Source of the DNA: CANDYO01 sp964627795
GTDB taxonomy: Bacteria; Pseudomonadota; Alphaproteobacteria; Rickettsiales; CANDYO01
Reading direction: 5' to 3'
Assembly (NCBI GenBank): GCA_964627795.1
Contig: CAZVLF010000002.1
Span: forward strand, 124,001-188,000
DNA: 64,000 nt
Shown here one piece after another: positions 7,929-16,666 of the stretch (positions within the stretch are counted from its first letter, which is position 1; each line of letters opens with the position of its first letter). A program made the translations under genes and the position numbers. The notes under the pieces were generated by a model. The model had not been told where the DNA came from and searched no databases. It saw only the letters and a list, made by a program, of their open reading frames with translations.

Positions 7929-9015
7929 AGAAATAATTATTTATTCCTTTACTAAGCGCATTAACAATTTTTTTCCGATAAAAAGATTTGCTTAATAAAT
8001 TTTCCTCTTCTTTATTTGATAGATATCCTATCTCAACAAGAATTGCAGGAATATCAACCCCTTTTAAAACTCTAAAATCTGAAAAACGATGAGATTTTGG
8101 TAATGTCTTTATTTGAGATTCATAAAATGATTTTTTAGTTTTGTTAGCTAAGCATATTGAGGAATTAAAGGTGTCATTATAAACCATATCAACCAGAATA
8201 TTAGCTATCTCTTTATTTTCATTTAAAATTTGGTTATTTTTAAGTATATTATTTTTATTTTTCTGTTCATTAATTAATTTTTTCTCTCTTAGTAGTGCCT
8301 CCTCAGACAAAGTGTAAATGGAAGCTCCTTGAAGTGAGGGGTTTAGATTAAAATCAGCATGCAATGAAATTAATATATCAGCTTTAAGTTTCTTTGTTTT
8401 AAGTCGGCGCTGTTCTTTGGTCAGAAAAGAATCTTTCTCTCTTAGTAAAATAGGAAGGTAATGTGGGTATTTTTTTAATTCCTTTGCTAGTTCTTTGGCG
8501 TAAGCTAAAGTTAGATTTTTCTCTAATATTCTAAGAAATTTTCCAGTGGTTCCAAAGTCTTTGCCTCCATGTCCAGGATCAATAGCAATAATAAATTTTC
8601 GAGACAATTTTTTGGGTTTTAAAGAAGGATTTAAAAAATCTAAATATAACTCTAAAGAATTAGCAGAGCGAGAATATGAATGATTAATTAGACTTGAATT
8701 TTTATTTAGCTGAAAAAGCAATCTTAAACCATTTTCAAATATTTTTATCTTTTTTACTTCTTCTATATGATCCTGATTTAAATTACCGTTGATTATAAAA
8801 TGAGATTTAAAATTTGTGTTACTTAAATCAAGAGCAATAGTTTTTTGATTTTGTAAAAATTGGATATCAAACGTGGTTGGATAATCAAGAGAAATTATTA
8901 CCCGAAAACGATTATTACTAATTTCTTGATAGTTAATTTTAATCTTATTAGATTCAATGCCTAAACAGTTTATTGAAAAGAAAAAATGAACTAGAAAAAA
9001 AAGCTTCTTAAGCAT
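7909..9015 (-). CDS. amiC: N-acetylmuramoyl-L-alanine amidase (AmiC type)
   Basis: The 368-residue protein has an N-terminal hydrophobic signal (residues 1-19), an AMIN-like beta domain (about 25-130) and a C-terminal amidase_3 catalytic domain from residue 140. The zinc and catalytic residues are visible: His149 in DPGHGG, Glu165 in ILEKN, His219 in SLHAD and Glu328 in ILVEIG. It cleaves the bond between MurNAc and the stem peptide in the periplasm, mainly to separate daughter cells. A conserved-position insert of about 40 lysine/asparagine-rich residues (240-280) corresponds to the regulatory helix of AmiB/C enzymes. The gene starts two bases after the tldD stop, so the two are co-transcribed. 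Confidence 0.9.
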   Translation of the reverse strand: MLKKLFFLVHFFFSINCLGIESNKIKINYQEISNNRFRVIISLDYPTTFDIQFLQNQKTIALDLSNTNFKSHFIINGNLNQDHIEEVKKIKIFENGLRLLFQLNKNSSLINHSYSRSANSLELYLDFLNPSLKPKKLSRKFIIAIDPGHGGKDFGTTGKFLRILEKNLTLAYAKELAKELKKYPHYLPILLREKDSFLTKEQRRLKTKKLKADILISLHADFNLNPSLQGASIYTLSEEALLREKKLINEQKNKNNILKNNQILNENKEIANILVDMVYNDTFNSSICLANKTKKSFYESQIKTLPKSHRFSDFRVLKGVDIPAILVEIGYLSNKEEENLLSKSFYRKKIVNALSKGINNYFSNNSCS

Positions 9016-9017
9016 TT

Positions 9018-10445
9018 TTAAATTTTTGTTCCACCAACAGTTATTTTATCTATAAGTAGGCTTGGTTGTCCAACTCCTACTGGGACGGATTGTCCTTCTT
9101 TGCCACACATGCCTGCACCAGCATCAAGTGCAAAATCATTGCCAATAGCTACAATCTTTTTCATAACATTTGGACCATTTCCAATTAGTGTAGCGCCCTT
9201 AACAGGTTTTGTTAATTTTCCATTTTCTATAATATATGCTAAATCTGCTTCAAAAACAAATTTGCCAGAAGTTATATCAACTTGTCCGCTTTTAAATTTT
9301 GGAAAATAAATTCCATCTTTAGTGTCTTTTATCATGTCTGCTTGGCTTGCTTCGCCTGCTAGCATAAAAGTGTTAGTCATTCTTGGCATTGGTTGATGAG
9401 CGTAGCTTTCTCTTCTGCCATTTCCTGTTGGCTTCATATTCATCAGCCTTGCATTCATTCTATCTTGCATATATCCAACTAATATTCCATCTTCAATTAA
9501 GAGATTTCTTCCTGTTGGTGTACCTTCATCATCAAAATTTAAGCTTCCTCTAAGCTCTGGGATGGTTCCATCATCAATAACGGTAACTCCTTTAGAAGCT
9601 ACTTGTTTGCCAATTAATCCGGAAAAAGCAGAAGTTTCTTTACGATTAAAATCTCCTTCTAGCCCATGTCCCACAGCTTCATGTAGAAGAATTCCTGGGT
9701 CTCCATTTCCAAGGACTACTTTTAGTTCACCTGCAGGAGCATTTTCTGCATCTAATTTAATCATTGCTGTTTCTATAGCTTTGTCAGCCATGCTTTTCCA
9801 TTTCTCCTGAGTAAATAGATGAGAAAAAGATCTTCTTCCTCCTGCAATTTCTCCTGCTGATTCAAGTTTTCCATTTTTCATTAAAGTTACAGATACAACT
9901 AGTTGGGTAATTGGTCTAATATCAAAAAATTCTTCAAATTCTTTTTTTATAATTCCAATAGAAGAATACCCACCTGAAATTCTTATAGTTACTTGGCGTA
10001 CAAAAGGATTTTTTGATCTAACATAATCATCTATTTCTTTCGCAAGAGCAATTTTTTGAGCAAACTCAATTTCAGCTATAGGGTTAACTGGTTGATAAAG
10101 ATTATGTTTTCCTTGTATTTTTTCTAAATCTTGATTAATTGGCTTATTATATTTTAAAATAGATTCTACAACTTCGCTTGCTTTAATTAGTGAGTTCTCA
10201 GAAAAATCAGTAGAATGGGCATAAGATGCCACTTCTCCGAGTATTCCTCTTAAACCAAAGCCTTTAATTTTATTATAACTTGCATTACTTACTTTTTGAT
10301 CATCAAATACAATAGATTCAGAATTTGATTCTTGTAAATATAATTCACCATCATCAAATTTTACTAAGCAGTTATTAATAATTTTTTGGCATTTTTCTTT
10401 GGTCCAATTTGATTGGTTAAAGAAAACTTGGTCTAGAGAATTCAT
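9018..10445 (-). CDS. tldD: TldD metalloprotease
   Basis: TldD forms a zinc-dependent heterodimeric protease with TldE/PmbA, known for peptide maturation and proteolysis of unfolded peptides. From the ATG at 10445 the protein has 475 residues, close to the usual length. The catalytic helix HEAVGH is at residues 255-260, within GILLHEAVGHGLEGD. The C-terminal DAGAGMCGKEGQSVPVGVGQP provides the third, cysteine ligand, followed by the family ending LLIDKITVGGT. An upstream ATG at 10469 is in frame; neither start has a clear ribosome site, and 10445 gives the more typical N-terminus. No pmbA homologue is in the window. Confidence 0.92.
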   Translation of the reverse strand: MNSLDQVFFNQSNWTKEKCQKIINNCLVKFDDGELYLQESNSESIVFDDQKVSNASYNKIKGFGLRGILGEVASYAHSTDFSENSLIKASEVVESILKYNKPINQDLEKIQGKHNLYQPVNPIAEIEFAQKIALAKEIDDYVRSKNPFVRQVTIRISGGYSSIGIIKKEFEEFFDIRPITQLVVSVTLMKNGKLESAGEIAGGRRSFSHLFTQEKWKSMADKAIETAMIKLDAENAPAGELKVVLGNGDPGILLHEAVGHGLEGDFNRKETSAFSGLIGKQVASKGVTVIDDGTIPELRGSLNFDDEGTPTGRNLLIEDGILVGYMQDRMNARLMNMKPTGNGRRESYAHQPMPRMTNTFMLAGEASQADMIKDTKDGIYFPKFKSGQVDITSGKFVFEADLAYIIENGKLTKPVKGATLIGNGPNVMKKIVAIGNDFALDAGAGMCGKEGQSVPVGVGQPSLLIDKITVGGTKI

Positions 10446-10556
10446 TGTGAGTTTAATCCATATAATCATTTAAGGTTTAAATCTACAATGTTAGTAGTTT
10501 ATAGTCAATTTTTAGCTTTACATATGCATAAATATTTTCTATAACATCTATTCAAT

Positions 10557-10643
10557 GCCTCTGTGGCGGAATGGTAGACGCGGTAGACTCAAAATCTACT
10601 GTTCGCAAGGACATGCCAGTTCGAGTCTGGCCAGAGGTACCAT
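10557..10643 (+). tRNA. tRNA-Leu (CAA)
   Basis: The 87-base cloverleaf has acceptor strands GCCTCTG and CAGAGGT, discriminator A and an encoded CCA. The anticodon stem GTAGA/TCTAC holds the loop CTCAAAA, giving anticodon CAA for UUG. A long variable arm, typical of tRNA-Leu, lies between the anticodon and T arms (GTTCGAGTC). Confidence 0.95.
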
Positions 10644-10657
10644 TCTGAAACAAAATG

Positions 10658-10733
10658 CACTCGTAGCTCAACTGGATAGAGCACATGACTACGGATCATG
10701 AGGTTTGGGGTTCGAATCCCTACGAGTGCGCCA
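10658..10733 (+). tRNA. tRNA-Arg (ACG)
   Basis: The 76-base cloverleaf has acceptor strands GCACTCG and CGAGTGC, discriminator G and an encoded CCA. The anticodon stem CATGA/TCATG encloses CTACGGA, so the anticodon is ACG, read as ICG for CGN arginine codons. It follows tRNA-Leu by 14 bases and is probably in the same transcript. Confidence 0.95.
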
Positions 10734-11084
10734 CCTAAATTTGCTCCATTTATAAGATAGTAGTTATGTTTTTATTCTTACAAGAGAAAATATTTGCTTA
10801 AGCTAATCATAAATTTGTATTTTGAGAAGCGCTGTAAGTTAAAGCTAAGCAATTGTCTTTTTCATGAAATTGAACAAAATATTTTTATATTTTAGGATTG
10901 GGGAGATTGCTCAAACAGGATAAATTATTCAAGCATCCAGAGATATGGAAAGTTATATAAGTATAGAAAATAATCTTTATAGAGAGTAAGATTTTAATAT
11001 TTGAATGGAGAAATGTTATAAATTAAAATAACCAAGCATCGTCTTTGTTTGAAAATTTAAATATAATAAGGGAGATGAGTTTTT
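10734..11084 (+). other. Intergenic region with a possible short coding remnant
   Basis: No intact gene is visible. From 10897 to 10989 one frame reads IGEIAQTG, a stop, then IIQASRDMESYISIENN before a final TAA. Its amino-acid composition looks coding-like, so it may be the tail of a lost gene. It is too short to assign. The rest is low-complexity AT-rich spacer upstream of the YciI-like gene. Confidence 0.3.
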
Positions 11085-11420
11085 ATGAAGAAAGAAAAAT
11101 TATTTATTGTTATATTAAAATATATTGTTGAGCTAGAAAAGATTGCTGAACATAGGAAAGCACATTTGGAATATCTAGATAGGTATTATGCTAAGAAAGT
11201 GTTTTTAGCATCAGGGCGCCAAAATCCAAAATTTGGTGGAGTTATTATTGCTAAATGTAGTAGCAGAGGAGATTTATATAAAATATTATCTGAAGACCCA
11301 TTCCACCAACATTTATGTGCTGAATATCAAGCTATTGAGTTTGAGCCAAATAAAAGCATAGAAAGCTTTAAAAATTTCTTGCAAGAAGAAGAATTAGGTT
11401 TATTTGAGGTGGCTTTATAA
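11085..11420 (+). CDS. YciI-like protein (YCII-related domain)
   Basis: The 111-residue protein matches the small YciI fold. It has LFIVILKYIVELEKI at the start, HRKAHLEYLDRYYAKKVFLASGRQNPKFGGVIIA in the middle (His near residue 24 and the Gly-Arg region form the presumed active cleft), and a DPFHQHLCAEYQAIEFEP end containing the conserved DPF phrase. Family members are proposed to be small dimeric enzymes of unclear substrate. The start is supported by GGGAG about 9 bases upstream. The gene stands alone after the tRNA pair; its role is unknown. Confidence 0.75.
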   Translation: MKKEKLFIVILKYIVELEKIAEHRKAHLEYLDRYYAKKVFLASGRQNPKFGGVIIAKCSSRGDLYKILSEDPFHQHLCAEYQAIEFEPNKSIESFKNFLQEEELGLFEVAL

Positions 11421-11432
11421 GCTGTTATATAA

Positions 11433-11723
11433 GCTAATTATATAGCTGATAAAATTGAAGGTTGTCATCTAAATTTTATTTCTAACTTTAAAGAGTGTAA
11501 TAATGCTAGGAATGAAAATGCATTAGAAGTACATAAATTAGAAACAGCTTTTTATCACTGCAAAGAGTCGAACAACAAATTAACTGCTATGTATGGAGAA
11601 AAAGCAGAACTCTATAACTGTGCTAAAATTTGTAATGACTTCAATGATAACGTAAGTAAGTTTAATAAAGCTAATCAATTTAGTGGAGATGAAGCATTTA
11701 TTATTGCTGATTGCAACTATTAA
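11433..11723 (+). pseudogene. Cysteine-containing ORF without a start codon, probable remnant
   Basis: A 96-codon open frame begins right after a TAA and ends with TAA at 11721-11723. It has no ATG until about the middle (ATG TAT GGA) and no ribosome-binding site. The translation is polar and helical, with several Cys residues (EGCHLNF, KECNNARNE, YNCAKICND). It may be the 3' part of a gene that has lost its front, or an accidental frame. No family is recognised. Confidence 0.3.
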
Positions 11724-11730
11724 AATTGTT

Positions 11731-11775
11731 AAACCTGCTTGTCATTATAGCATATAACTTAAGAGAAGCAGGTTT
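11731..11775. terminator. Inverted repeat between convergent genes
   Basis: AAACCTGCTT (11731-11740) and AAGCAGGTTT (11766-11775) form a perfect 10-bp stem with a 25-base loop. It lies between the plus-strand remnant and the minus-strand patatin gene and is symmetric enough to serve either strand. The long loop and lack of a good T-run keep confidence moderate. Confidence 0.45.
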
Positions 11776-11802
11776 ATAAAAAGAAATATAATTTTCAATT
11801 TA

Positions 11803-12693
11803 TTATTTTAACTGTTCTAATTTTTGCTTTATATAAGGCAACATTTTTAGCGCAGCTTCTTTACCAATTTGATATAGTTCTTCACGATGATCGTCTTCAA
11901 AAAATCCATAATCTGAATAATCAGCATGTATATCAATATCAGCCATTTTTGCTTGTATTCTTGATAACTCATAGTAAGAAAACCAGTAAGCTTTATATGT
12001 TAAGTCCCAAATATTTTTAATAACTTTGCTAGGAGGGCCGCTATTAATATCAACAGCAATAACTAATTTAGGATCATAAAGTTTTGCTGTAAGTACAGGA
12101 ACAGGTTCAAGTATTCCACCATCAATTAATGTTTTATTAAATAATTTCACAGGAGATAAAACGGGGGGAATAGCAGATGAAGCTCTTACTGCAGGTGCAA
12201 TAGATCCTTGATCTATTATAAGTTTCTTTCCTGTATTAATATCTGTTGTAACTACTACTAGGGGGATTTTAAGTTCAGAAAATTCTTTAGATTCCATATT
12301 TTTGAAAAGAAAATCTTCATATGCTTGTCCGGTATAAGGAGTTACAGGTTTTATAAGCATATTAAAAAAATTCTTTAAAGAAAAATCTAATAGTTCTTTG
12401 CTTTTTATATTAAGTAAAAGGGCCTTAATTTTATCTATATCTCTACTATCTGCATATAGAGCTCCTACCGCACTTCCAGAACTAACTCCAACAATTAAAT
12501 CAATAGGAATATTATTTTCTTTTAAAACCTCTATTACTCCAACATGTGCCATTCCTCTTGATCCACCATAACCAAGAGCTAAGGCCACATTTATATTCTC
12601 AATTTTTTTTGTTGGGCTTGGAGTGTGATCTTCCTCGCCTAATTTATGACTATTTGAAGAATGAAATTTTTCTTTTATAAACTTTAAAAACAT
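11803..12693 (-). CDS. Patatin-like phospholipase
   Basis: From the ATG at 12693 the protein has 296 residues. An AAGGA lies a normal distance before this ATG, while it directly abuts the alternative ATG at 12702, so 12693 is preferred. The catalytic dyad is visible: Ser71 in GVSSG and Asp191 in LIDGG. The glycine-rich oxyanion loop is GYGGSRGMAH (41-50). There is no signal peptide, so it is cytosolic or secreted by a non-Sec route. Patatin-like enzymes hydrolyse acyl chains of phospholipids. In Rickettsia, members of this family are secreted effectors that act on host membranes. The layout also fits the RssA/YjjU-like housekeeping group, so the effector role is only possible. Confidence 0.85.
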   Translation of the reverse strand: MFLKFIKEKFHSSNSHKLGEEDHTPSPTKKIENINVALALGYGGSRGMAHVGVIEVLKENNIPIDLIVGVSSGSAVGALYADSRDIDKIKALLLNIKSKELLDFSLKNFFNMLIKPVTPYTGQAYEDFLFKNMESKEFSELKIPLVVVTTDINTGKKLIIDQGSIAPAVRASSAIPPVLSPVKLFNKTLIDGGILEPVPVLTAKLYDPKLVIAVDINSGPPSKVIKNIWDLTYKAYWFSYYELSRIQAKMADIDIHADYSDYGFFEDDHREELYQIGKEAALKMLPYIKQKLEQLK

Positions 12694-12702
12694 GTACACC
12701 AT

Positions 12703-13072
12703 CCTTAAATTTATATCAGAGGTTTAATATTTAATATGGCATTATCTAATTATATAGTTAGCAAAAATAAACATATTTATCAAGTTCATATGATTTAACT
12801 TGATTTCTATTCATTGTAACTTATTGATTGAAAATGAATTTAAAATTGGGTTTTATGAAAGAACAAATCTCATATAATGAAGTTCAATAAAAGATTTTTC
12901 GTGCACGCCGTCAATATAAATAATAAATAAGTTAATAAATTTGTTTCGAATAGATTAAGAACTTCTTTAAATTATATTATTTATTATCAATTGTACAAGT
13001 ATATAAATTATACTTAACAATAATTGTTAAGTTAATAAATCCCGTAATATAATTTAATATTTTAAAAAATAA
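12703..13072. other. Intergenic region, no gene seen
   Basis: This 370-base stretch between the divergent patatin and ankyrin-helicase genes has no convincing open frame, tRNA or strong hairpin. It is very AT-rich and likely holds the promoters of both flanking genes; only the one at 13073-13100 is clear. Confidence 0.5.
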
Positions 13073-13100
13073 TTGACAAATATTGTAAATTTATTATTAT
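13073..13100 (+). promoter_or_regulatory. Sigma-70-type promoter of the ankyrin-helicase gene
   Basis: A perfect TTGACA (13073-13078) is spaced 16 bases from TATTAT (13095-13100). Transcription would begin near 13107, about 30 bases before the ATG at 13136. This supports that ATG and argues against the in-frame TTG that overlaps the -35 box itself. Confidence 0.5.
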
Positions 13101-13135
13101 TTTATAAACAATTTTTTAAACTAAAGTTAATTAAA

Positions 13136-16100
13136 ATGAAATCTTACCTACAAGAAGGCAAAAATAAATTGCCGAATACTGAATTAATGGCAAATTCTAT
13201 ATTATTTTCTAGTATAACTTTTGATTTAGTTATGCTGCAGCAAGCTATTGAAGGAGGTAACACTGCTTTATTTAATCAAATTATTGAAAATACTGACTTC
13301 TCAATTTATCATGATGTGGTTTTAAAGCTTCCTAATGAAAAAACTATTGTTGAATCAGTTGCTTTAACTAATAATTATGATCTTTTAGGTATATTGTTTA
13401 AAAACAAAAATATTAGACATAACTTATTTATACAACTAAGCTTTTTGATTGATAACGGATGGAATGTTGAATATTTAATAGGCTGCCTAGATTATTATAA
13501 TATACTAGATCAGTTTTTAACATCAAGTTTAGGGGCTAAAAAAGTAGTCTATGAGCTATTTGATAAATTAGATAATAATAACCTGCTTCATTTAATTAAA
13601 AAAATAAGTTTTATTAATAACCCTGAATTCATAAATGAAAATGGAGAATCCTTGCTCCATCTTGCCTGTAAAAATAAAGAAAATGATATCATATTCGCAT
13701 TACTTGAAAGAGGAATAGAAATTGAATTAAGAGATAATTCAGGCAGAATGGCTCTTGATTATTTGGGTAATTATTCGCAGAAAAAGAGGAAAAGGAAGAA
13801 GCGGGATACAGAAGTTTCCGTTCTTGAGGATAAAGAGATAATAAGCAAAGAAGAAATTACTCTTAATCAAAAATTTAAGCATGATTATGTAGATAAAGAT
13901 GGAAACACTATACTTCATATTTTATCTTTCAGAGAAGATATATCACAAGATGTTTTTACTTTTTTCGTATCAAAGTTTAACGATGCACTTATCAATTGGC
14001 AAAATAAAAATAAAGAGACAATATTAATAATTTTAGTAAGGAGAGAAAATTTTAAGCTGGCTAAAATTGCTTTTGATCATGGAGCAAAGTTTTCAATTCG
14101 AGATCAATTTTATAATACCCCTTTAGATTACTTGTTAGAAGATAAGCCCTTTATAGATCAAGAAGAATATAGGTGGCTATTGGATCTAAAAAATAGTTTA
14201 TCAAAAAAATTATCTAATGATGAAATTAAAGGATCTTTCTTAAGACTTCAAACATATGTGAAAGAAGACTTAACTTTATCTTCTCTACGTAACCATCAAC
14301 AAAGGGCTGTCTCATCATTTTTAAATTTCTTTGAATCTGGATTAGAAATTTATGTTTATCAATCTATATCTGGTTATTTCACTATGTATACAGGCTCTGG
14401 TAAAACAGAAATATTTATGGCTTTGACACATAAATTAGGTTTAAAAACCACCATTGTTGTTCCAACCATAGTATTAATTGAGCAAACAATATCGCGTTTA
14501 AATAAATTTGCTCCAGGGCTTAAAGTTGAATCATATAAATATGGGAAAAAAGTAAATTCTGCAACGGATGTTTTAGTTATAACTTATGACTCATTTGAAA
14601 GTAAATTTTTTAGTATTGATCATGCTAAAGAATCACAATTAGTTATACTTGATGAGGTGCATTCTTCATTATCATCATTAAGATCAGCCGTAATAGATTT
14701 TATTAGGATGTCTTCAGGAAGGATTATATTAGGGTTTACAGCTACTGATAATTATGGTGATTCAAGGAGGAAAAAAGGATCTTATAGTAAGGTTGCTAGT
14801 CTTTTGCATAATAAAATATTTGAATATGATTCCCAAGATGCTTTACTTGAAAAGCATGCAGCATTAGTAAAAATTAACCAATTCTCATTTGCACCTGAAA
14901 TGGAGGAAGTTGCAAAATTAAGTGGTAATAGTGATAATAGCCTTAAATCATTTTTAGAAAAAAACTATGAAGAAATAACTGAATCATTTATTATCCAACA
15001 AAATTCAGACAATCAAAGAGCAATAATATTTATTCCTAATATAGAGTTATGTATTTTATATAAAAAAGCTTTAAGCCAAAAGTTAGGGGAAAATTCTGTG
15101 CGTGCGGTTCATAGCAAACTATCTTCTCAACAAAGAAATATTAATTTACAAGATCATAAAGATGGAAAATTTCAGTATTTAATTAATGTTGATGTGTTAA
15201 CAGAAGGCTATGATGATAAAGATTTAATGATGGTTTTTGATTTATATCCTACTAAATCTTCGCTAGCGCTTACTCAAAGATTTGGTAGATTAACAAGAGT
15301 GTCTTCTTCTTTATCTGAAAAAAAATATTTTCAACTTAAGTTAAATCGTGTAGATCATATTTTAGTTAAATATGATGAGCATGAAAATAAGTATGTTTAT
15401 AAACTTGCAAGTATATTTGATTTTGATCAAGGATTATTAGCTCCAGGTTATGTTTTTGACCTAGAGGAGTTACCAAAGAAAAATGATGATAGTTCATCTA
15501 GCTTTCTTTTTGATATGGATGTGTTGGAAGAAGAATATAAAGCTTGGAGTTCAATGCCTAAGGAAGAAAGATTATCAAAACAAAATGATAAAACTCTTTC
15601 TAGTTTAACATTTGATATGGATTCATTAGAGGAAGAAGCTAAGGGATGGAGCGGGGAATCATCTTCACTAGATTATGATTCAGGTAGTCTGGAAAAATCA
15701 AATGAAGAATCTTATTTAGATAGTTCTCAAATGTTAGATCATAAAAAAAGACGCTTAAATGAGGATGAAGAGAAGTCTCAAGGGGGAGAATCAGAAAGTA
15801 TTAATGTAAATCAAAATACTAATAATGTTTTTTCATATTACCAAACTGGAATTACTTATGATAATCCTGCTCTGGTTGATTCTCTTATCCAAGGATATCA
15901 ACCAAGGAAAAGCTTTGCAGATAATTCTTATAATAGCACTTCTATAGATAAAAACTTAAGTAATATTATTCCATTAACTTCTTTAAATAATAATGATTCT
16001 TACTTAAGAATTGCAGATAGTGATTGCTTTGAGGTGATATCTCAAAAATTTAAAGCTGAAGGTATTGAAGAATATGATGATTTGTTAATGCAATATAGGC

Positions 16101-16459
16101 ATTCAAGTTTAAATAAATATTTTTATACAGATCAAGCTTCTTTAACCAGATTTAAATTAAAAGATTTCGCTAATAAAAGCGGTAAAATAATTTCTATTAA
16201 ATATTTTATTGGAAATATTGAGGAGGAAAATTATTCAGGATATAGTGAAAATTTTGTTCCTGAAAGGGATTTTTCAAATGAAGTAATTGAATTATCAATG
16301 GATGATAATTATTGTTATTCATTTATTCCAACAGTCTTAGATGAGCTAAAAATTTTAATTGAAAGCTTTGAGGAATCTAATCCTTATATTTCTCTCATTC
16401 CAATTGAAATAGGTTTAGTAGAAAATGCAATCCATAATATAAATTATTATTCTATGTAA
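13136..16459 (+). CDS. Ankyrin-repeat / SF2 helicase fusion protein with NLS-like basic clusters
   Basis: The 1107-residue protein starts at the ATG at 13136. Residues 1-350 contain ankyrin-type units (NENGESLLHLACKN near 167, DKDGNTILHIL near 253, FYNTPLDYLL near 325), split by a lysine/arginine cluster KKRKRKKR at 216-223. Residues 390-730 form a superfamily 2 helicase: Walker A YTGSGKTE (about 418-425), Walker B LDEVHSS (DEVH at 506-509), motif III GFTATD, and a second RecA lobe with TEGYDDKD and QRFGRLTR (motif VI, about 715-721). It resembles the restriction-type/UvrB-like SF2 helicases. After the helicase, acidic FDMDxLEEE motifs repeat and a second basic patch KKRR follows (870-873). 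The final 200 residues are unrecognised. The ankyrin and NLS-like elements suggest a host-directed effector; this is inference. An antiphage or DNA-metabolism role is the alternative. Confidence 0.75.
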   Translation: MKSYLQEGKNKLPNTELMANSILFSSITFDLVMLQQAIEGGNTALFNQIIENTDFSIYHDVVLKLPNEKTIVESVALTNNYDLLGILFKNKNIRHNLFIQLSFLIDNGWNVEYLIGCLDYYNILDQFLTSSLGAKKVVYELFDKLDNNNLLHLIKKISFINNPEFINENGESLLHLACKNKENDIIFALLERGIEIELRDNSGRMALDYLGNYSQKKRKRKKRDTEVSVLEDKEIISKEEITLNQKFKHDYVDKDGNTILHILSFREDISQDVFTFFVSKFNDALINWQNKNKETILIILVRRENFKLAKIAFDHGAKFSIRDQFYNTPLDYLLEDKPFIDQEEYRWLLDLKNSLSKKLSNDEIKGSFLRLQTYVKEDLTLSSLRNHQQRAVSSFLNFFESGLEIYVYQSISGYFTMYTGSGKTEIFMALTHKLGLKTTIVVPTIVLIEQTISRLNKFAPGLKVESYKYGKKVNSATDVLVITYDSFESKFFSIDHAKESQLVILDEVHSSLSSLRSAVIDFIRMSSGRIILGFTATDNYGDSRRKKGSYSKVASLLHNKIFEYDSQDALLEKHAALVKINQFSFAPEMEEVAKLSGNSDNSLKSFLEKNYEEITESFIIQQNSDNQRAIIFIPNIELCILYKKALSQKLGENSVRAVHSKLSSQQRNINLQDHKDGKFQYLINVDVLTEGYDDKDLMMVFDLYPTKSSLALTQRFGRLTRVSSSLSEKKYFQLKLNRVDHILVKYDEHENKYVYKLASIFDFDQGLLAPGYVFDLEELPKKNDDSSSSFLFDMDVLEEEYKAWSSMPKEERLSKQNDKTLSSLTFDMDSLEEEAKGWSGESSSLDYDSGSLEKSNEESYLDSSQMLDHKKRRLNEDEEKSQGGESESINVNQNTNNVFSYYQTGITYDNPALVDSLIQGYQPRKSFADNSYNSTSIDKNLSNIIPLTSLNNNDSYLRIADSDCFEVISQKFKAEGIEEYDDLLMQYRHSSLNKYFYTDQASLTRFKLKDFANKSGKIISIKYFIGNIEEENYSGYSENFVPERDFSNEVIELSMDDNYCYSFIPTVLDELKILIESFEESNPYISLIPIEIGLVENAIHNINYYSM

Positions 16460-16666
16460 ATTTAATAAATGCATAGTTGCTAATATAGTAGCAAATAGCA
16501 TATTTAAAATATTTGGTTTCATAAATGCTTTTTTAAATATTTGCTCTATTTTTATACCTATTACAATTTATTTAGTTATCGATTACAGCCTAATTAGTTT
16601 AGATATATTATGTTTTATTAATAAGGCATTACAAAGATTTATTTTTAAATAAAAGGGTAAATAACT

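Noticed and set aside
9562..9810. Plus-strand open frames inside tldD, lpxC, mutL and pheT
   Set aside because: These are antisense shadows of strongly supported genes, without ribosome sites or domains.
13073..13135. Upstream in-frame TTG start for the ankyrin-helicase gene
   Set aside because: The TTG is part of a perfect TTGACA -35 box with a good -10 behind it, so transcription most likely begins downstream of it.
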